From positions 248,001 to 312,000 of the forward strand of contig NZ_BOML01000013.1 in assembly GCF_016862175.1 (NCBI RefSeq): a DNA stretch of 64,000 bases, read 5' to 3'. Below, piece after piece: positions 60,048 to 64,000 of the stretch. The translations under genes were made by a program, and so were the position numbers. The stretch is from Paractinoplanes durhamensis (GTDB taxonomy: Bacteria > Actinomycetota > Actinomycetes > Mycobacteriales > Micromonosporaceae). The notes beneath the pieces are model-generated. The model made no database searches. It had not been told where the DNA came from and worked only from the letters and a program-made list of their open reading frames with translations. Position 1 is the stretch's first letter, and every line of letters starts with the position of its first letter.

Positions 60048-62003
60048 GTGATCAGCAAGGCAGTCCGCAGCAAGGTGATGGCGCGCACCGCCGTCATCGG
60101 ACTGTCCCTGGGCGTCACCGCCCTCGCCTCACTGGCCGGCTACAGCATCAACGGCAACGTCGACACCACCCGGCACGTCCGGGAAACCGGCATGCAGAGC
60201 GACCAGTGGGGTGCCCTCACCCTGAACGTCAGCATCGAGTACGAGATGCTCGGCGACTACCTGCGGGCCAGCACCGACGTCGGCCGGCAGCCGCTGCTGT
60301 CCGCGATGGGCTCGGCCACCGGCAACATCGCGTGGCTGGCCAAGAACGGCGACGAGACCGACCAGGAGCAGGCGGCCGACGTCGCCGACTCGTACGCCGC
60401 CTACACCCAGACCCTGCACGAGCTGGTGGACGCGGACGCCCTGGGCGAGCGGGAGGCCGTGGACTCCCTCGCCCTGCAGGCCAGCCTGGCCGCGTCGACC
60501 CTGCGCAAGAGCGGCATCGCCCAGGTCGCCCGCAAGCGCCTGGACATGGACCAATACCTCCTCGCGGTGGACGAGCGGAACAACAAGACGCTGGTGGCGG
60601 CGGGGGCGATCGTCGCGGTCGACGTCGTGCTGCTGGTCCTGTGCGCGTCGCTCATGATCGGCCACCAGCGGCGGATCGAACGGCAGGCGCAGGAGAGCAA
60701 GTACCGCGCCGGCCACGACGGGCTCACCGGGCTGGCCAACCGCTCGCTGCTGGCCGAGCACGTGGACCGGACCCTGGCCCAGGCGGCCCGCGGCGGCGAC
60801 CCGGTCGGCCTGCTGCTGCTCGACCTCAACAAGTTCAAAGAGGTCAACGACACCCTCGGCCACCACGCCGGCGACCTGCTGCTGATCGAGGTGGCGAACC
60901 GGCTGGCCGACGCCGTCCGCGAATCGGACACCGTGGCCCGGCTCGGCGGTGACGAGTTCGCCGTGCTGTTGCCCCGGGTCGGCTCGACCGACGCCTGCCT
61001 GGAACTGGCCCGCCGGGTGCTCGACGCGGTGCAGGGGCCGGCCGAGCTGGACGGGGTGCGGGTCGACATCAGCGGCAGCATCGGCGGCGCCGTCTATCCG
61101 CTGCAGAGCGCGAACTCGGCCGAGCTGCTCCAGCACGCCGACATCGCGATGTACACCGCCAAGCGGAACCGCTCCGGCACCGCGATGTACGACGCCGAGG
61201 CGGACAGCCACAGCTCGGAGCAGCTCGGCGTGATCGGCGAGCTGCACCGGGCGATCGCCGGCGACGAGCTGGTGCTGCACTACCAGCCCAAGGTCGCGAC
61301 CGGCACCGGCGAGCTGGTCGGGGTCGAGGCCCTGGTCCGCTGGCAGCACCCGGTCCGCGGGCTGCTGCCGCCGGGCGAGTTCATCCCGCAGGCCGAGGAC
61401 GACGAGATCATCGTGGCGCTCACCGACGCCATCCTGGAGATGGCGCTGGTCCAGCACCGGACCTGGCGGGACGCCGGCGTCGAACTGCCGGTGGCGGTCA
61501 ACATCGCGGCCGGCGGCCTCTACGACAACGCGTTCCCGGACCGGGTCGCGGCGGCGCTGGCCCGGCACGAGGTGCCCGGCGCGATGCTCACCCTGGAGAT
61601 CACCGAGACGTCGATCATCACCGACCCGGCCGAGGTGCAGACGATCCTGGACCGGCTACGCGACCTCGGCGTGAAGCTGTCCATCGACGACTTCGGCACC
61701 GGCTACTCGTCGATGGCGTACCTGCAGACCATGCCGCTGACCGAGCTGAAGATCGACCGCCGGTTCATCGGCAGCGTGCACGAGTCGCCGAGCGACGAGG
61801 CGATCGTGCGGGCGATCCTGGAGCTGGCCCGGGCGCTCGGCCTCAAGGTGGTGGCCGAGGGCGTGGAGAGCGCGGACGCCTTGGCCCTCCTCGAAACGAT
61901 GGGCTGCCCGTTCGCGCAGGGCTACCACATGTCCCGGCCGCTACCGGCCGGCGACGTGCTCACCTGGGCGGCCGGCCGGGTCGGCGTGCCGGTCAATTCC
62001 TGA
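60048..62003 (+). CDS. Membrane GGDEF-EAL protein (c-di-GMP turnover)
   Basis: A 651-residue protein. TM1 lies at about 14-36, then an extracytoplasmic helical sensor of about 145 residues, TM2 at about 184-206, a GGDEF domain with RLGGDEFAVLL (300-304) and the inhibitory-site motif RESD five residues earlier, then an EAL domain with GVEALVRW (427-429), LEITETSI, DDFGTGYSS, KIDRRFI and AEGVES. All catalytic residues of both halves seem present, so it could both make and break cyclic di-GMP. The GTG at 60048 follows GAGGGGG seven bases upstream; the longer upstream frame would enter the shared promoter. Confidence 0.9.
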   Translation: MISKAVRSKVMARTAVIGLSLGVTALASLAGYSINGNVDTTRHVRETGMQSDQWGALTLNVSIEYEMLGDYLRASTDVGRQPLLSAMGSATGNIAWLAKNGDETDQEQAADVADSYAAYTQTLHELVDADALGEREAVDSLALQASLAASTLRKSGIAQVARKRLDMDQYLLAVDERNNKTLVAAGAIVAVDVVLLVLCASLMIGHQRRIERQAQESKYRAGHDGLTGLANRSLLAEHVDRTLAQAARGGDPVGLLLLDLNKFKEVNDTLGHHAGDLLLIEVANRLADAVRESDTVARLGGDEFAVLLPRVGSTDACLELARRVLDAVQGPAELDGVRVDISGSIGGAVYPLQSANSAELLQHADIAMYTAKRNRSGTAMYDAEADSHSSEQLGVIGELHRAIAGDELVLHYQPKVATGTGELVGVEALVRWQHPVRGLLPPGEFIPQAEDDEIIVALTDAILEMALVQHRTWRDAGVELPVAVNIAAGGLYDNAFPDRVAAALARHEVPGAMLTLEITETSIITDPAEVQTILDRLRDLGVKLSIDDFGTGYSSMAYLQTMPLTELKIDRRFIGSVHESPSDEAIVRAILELARALGLKVVAEGVESADALALLETMGCPFAQGYHMSRPLPAGDVLTWAAGRVGVPVNS

Positions 62004-62024
62004 CCGGCCCCAGGTCAGCGCGAG

Positions 62025-62138
62025 GATCACCGCGCGCTGACGCGGCTCCCCGATCGGCAGCTGACGGCGGCCGGCCCAGGGTTCGACCGGTCCCAGCAGA
62101 CGCACCTCAAGCACAGCACTCCCGGCGAGAACAGACAT
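62025..62138 (-). pseudogene. SARP/AfsR-type regulator, N-terminal remnant
   Basis: The minus-strand frame from ATG 62138 reads LEVRLLGPVEPWAGRRQLPI GEPRQRAVILALT. This is the start of the winged-helix domain of SARP/BTAD regulators (xVRxLGPVEVW...GxPRQRAVLAxLA). The homology stops at about 62030 and the frame runs into the end of the GGDEF-EAL gene in antisense. The rest of the regulator is missing. It lies in the gap between the GGDEF-EAL and proline-rich genes. Confidence 0.55.
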
Positions 62139-62195
62139 CCACCAGCAACGATCCCACGAGGTGTCGATGTGCCGGGACGGGGTATTCCCGTGTGG

Positions 62196-63215
62196 ATGCT
62201 GAATGGAGTGGCGAGCGGAGAGGACGGTGCGCCCGGGGTGACCCGGCGTGTGGTTCGCCTGTTCGTGCTGCTCAGCCTCGCTTTCGCGGCCTATCTCGCG
62301 CTCTGCCTTCTCGATCATGGCGCGCGGGCCGACACGGGGTCGATCGGCGACCTCGGCGCAACGGATCCGGTCGCCGCGGTCAAGACCATCGCCACGAAGG
62401 CCGCCACCGAGCCGAAGTCGATCATTCCTGAGGCGGCCGCACCGAAGGTCCACACCGAACGGACCCACCGGCCGACGATCAAGCCGCCCAAGGTCCAGGC
62501 GCCCAAGGTTCAGACGCCCAAGGTCCAGGCGCCGAAAGCTCCGGCGCTGAAGAAGGCCAAGGCGTCGAGCGCCCGGGTCGGCGAGACGGTCCGGCGGGTG
62601 CAGGTCCGGACGTCGAAGGTCGGTCAGGCCACGTCCGATGCCGTCCATTCGACGGTGGCCCCGGTCCGGGCAGCAGCCATCCGGCTCCCTTCCGTGCCCG
62701 AGCTGGTCAAGTTGCCCGGCCTGCCGAGGGTGGAACTCCCGGCCCAGCTCCAGCTGCCGTCATTACCTCCGCTGCCGTCGTGGACCCAACTGCCGTCGTG
62801 GCCTCAGCTCGTCGTCGGGCCGCAGCTTTCCGCGGTGCCGCAACTGCCCGGCCTGTCGCAGGTCACGACGCCGGTGTCGCCTAGCGCATCCACGCCGCGC
62901 CCGTCGCTGACGCCGGCGTTGTCCGCGCAGGCGGGTCCGCTTCAGCAGCCGTCGTTCCGTGCGCCGGCAACCGGACTGTCCGGCGTGGTGAAGCCGCCGG
63001 CGACCCGGACCGCGCCGCCCCCGGCGCCGCCGCGGCAGCCGGCCGACCCGTCGACCACCCCCGGACAGGCACGCGACGCCGGGGGCGGCAGCGCGCCGGC
63101 GATGGGCACCGTTGCGTCGCCCTGGCGGCCCGAGGTGACGGCCACCGGCCGGCTCCTGGCCACCGATCTGATCGTCCGCGGGCGCACCGTGCGCTACGCG
63201 GGCCCACCCAGCTGA
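62196..63215 (+). CDS. Proline-rich exported low-complexity protein
   Basis: About 339 residues. A hydrophobic N-terminal segment (VVRLFVLLSLAFAAYLALCL) is a signal peptide or anchor. A Lys/Pro region with repeats of the type PKVQAPKVQTPKVQAPK (nucleotides about 62488-62540) and a long Pro/Leu/Ser region (LPSLPPLPSWTQLPSWPQL) follow. There is no folded domain that I recognise. The start is uncertain: ATG 62196, GTG 62169 or GTG 62239 (MTRRVVRLF) all fit the frame. It may be a cell-wall or sheath-spanning protein. Confidence 0.6.
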   Translation: MLNGVASGEDGAPGVTRRVVRLFVLLSLAFAAYLALCLLDHGARADTGSIGDLGATDPVAAVKTIATKAATEPKSIIPEAAAPKVHTERTHRPTIKPPKVQAPKVQTPKVQAPKAPALKKAKASSARVGETVRRVQVRTSKVGQATSDAVHSTVAPVRAAAIRLPSVPELVKLPGLPRVELPAQLQLPSLPPLPSWTQLPSWPQLVVGPQLSAVPQLPGLSQVTTPVSPSASTPRPSLTPALSAQAGPLQQPSFRAPATGLSGVVKPPATRTAPPPAPPRQPADPSTTPGQARDAGGGSAPAMGTVASPWRPEVTATGRLLATDLIVRGRTVRYAGPPS

Positions 63216-63297
63216 ACAACCTCCCGCAGGGATCCGGAAACCGGCCGGTCTACGTCCGGCCGTCCCCGAAGCTTTGACCCTGGCTGGGAGGCCAATC

Positions 63298-63903
63298 GTG
63301 ATCCGCATTCTGCTTGTCGAAGAGATGAATCTGCTCCGTGGCGCCCTCGCCGCGATGATGTCCATGGAGGAAGACCTCGAGGTGGTGGCCGAGCTGGCCA
63401 CCCTCGACCAGGCGCCGGCCATGGCCCGCGCGGTGCCGCCGGACGTGGCCGTGATCGGCGCCGCGCTGCTGGCCGGCGACGGCCTGGCCACGATCGCCCG
63501 GCTCACCGCCGAGCAGCCCGGCTGCGCCACCCTGCTGCTGGCCGGCCCGGACGACCCGGCCCTGCTCAACCGGGCCCTCGACCTGCGCATCGACGGCGTC
63601 GTCGGCACCCAGGCCGCGCCGTGCGAGCTGATCCGCGGCATCCGCCGGCTGGTCCGCGGCGAGCGGGTCATCGACGCGAGCCTGGCGGTCGCGATGGTGG
63701 CGGCCCCGCGCAGTCCGCTGTCGCCGCGCGAGCTCAACGTGCTGAGCGTGGCCGCCTCCGGCGTTCCGTCCACCGAGGTGGCCGCCGAGCTGCACCTGAG
63801 CACCGGCACGGTCCGCAACTACATCTCGGCGATCCTCCGCAAGACCGGCGCCCGCAACCGGCTGGAGGCGGTCCGCCTCGCCGAAGGCGCCGGCTGGCTG
63901 TAA
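63298..63903 (+). CDS. LuxR-type regulator with degenerate receiver
   Basis: A 201-residue NarL/FixJ-like protein. The LuxR-type DNA-binding domain is complete (SPRELNVLSVAASGVPSTEV; LHLSTGTVRNYISAILRKTG). The receiver keeps the acidic pair (LLVEEM) but has Gly where the phosphoacceptor Asp should be (PDVAVIGAALLAGDG) and Thr-Gln in place of the switch Lys-Asp (GVVGTQAA). It is thus probably controlled without phosphorylation. No kinase is adjacent. The GTG at 63298 follows GGGAGGCCAATC; an upstream start (63274) is possible. Confidence 0.85.
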   Translation: MIRILLVEEMNLLRGALAAMMSMEEDLEVVAELATLDQAPAMARAVPPDVAVIGAALLAGDGLATIARLTAEQPGCATLLLAGPDDPALLNRALDLRIDGVVGTQAAPCELIRGIRRLVRGERVIDASLAVAMVAAPRSPLSPRELNVLSVAASGVPSTEVAAELHLSTGTVRNYISAILRKTGARNRLEAVRLAEGAGWL

Positions 63904-63905
63904 CA

Positions 63906-63974
63906 ACGGCCGCGCAGCCGCACCCGGCCGAGATGACGGCCGCGCAGCCGCACCTGGCGGGGTGCGGCTGCGCG
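63906..63974 (+). terminator. Terminator hairpin with duplicated left arm
   Basis: CGCGCAGCCGCACC (63941-63954) forms a perfect 14-bp stem with GGTGCGGCTGCGCG (63961-63974). The left arm also occurs as a direct repeat at 63911-63924 (19 identical bases, 63906-63924 and 63936-63954), so two alternative hairpins can form after the LuxR-type gene. Confidence 0.7.
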
Positions 63975-64000
63975 GGCGTTACCAGCCAGAGAGCTGACTC

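Noticed and set aside
62488..62540. Short repeated units that could suggest a CRISPR or satellite array
   Set aside because: They are in-frame Lys/Pro codon repeats of the proline-rich protein, without equal spacers.

Overview
The window is very GC-rich, almost fully coding actinobacterial DNA. GTG starts, ATGA/GTGA stop-start overlaps, actinobacterial STAND/TPR and MmyB-type proteins and a DevR/DevS-like sensor pair suggest a Micromonosporaceae-like organism such as Actinoplanes. That placement is inference; no rRNA or tRNA gene is visible.

Positions 1-42750 form a dormancy / low-oxygen stress island. It holds three Acg-type nitroreductases (one cut by the window edge), seven universal-stress genes (one a half-size remnant, one fused to a GyrI-like domain), two CBS-BON proteins, two P-type cation ATPases, Hsp20, a flavodoxin and a set of carbon enzymes: phosphoketolase, class I aldolase, GAPDH, pyruvate phosphate dikinase, zinc alcohol dehydrogenase and a GNAT/NDP-forming acyl-CoA synthetase fusion. 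The same kinds of genes make up the DosR/DevR regulon of Mycobacterium and the OsdKR region of Streptomyces. A DevR-like regulator (33111-33755) and a DevS-like GAF-GAF kinase with the heme ligand conserved (23613-25367) lie inside the island. A degenerate 14-bp palindrome (GGGMCSWWSGKCCC-like) recurs in its promoter gaps, including in front of the regulator itself. An electron-transfer section (6627-11201: two FMN-binding proteins, a ferric-reductase-like membrane flavoprotein and an OmpR-type two-component system) and an ETF module with its membrane Fe-S quinone reductase (38844-42747) belong to the same island.

Positions 42845-49976 are ordinary accessory genes: a DHA2 drug exporter, a scar made of two broken genes (an aldo/keto reductase and an MmyB-type regulator), a HAD phosphatase, a PobA-like hydroxylase with an AraC regulator, and a STAND/TPR regulator.

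Positions 50000-57117 carry a complete nickel-pincer racemase system. LarA and the maturation proteins LarB, LarC and LarE are split over two divergent arms, together with a beta-glucuronidase, a truncated uronate isomerase and a small secreted protein coupled to larC. The sugar-acid company suggests that this LarA homologue may act on a hexuronate or aldonate rather than on lactate.

Positions 57110-64000 hold a TetR/TetX-like monooxygenase pair with two clear tandem operators, an orphan sugar-binding lipoprotein divergent from a membrane GGDEF-EAL protein, a remnant of a SARP-type regulator, a proline-rich exported protein and a LuxR-type regulator whose receiver has lost its phosphoacceptor.
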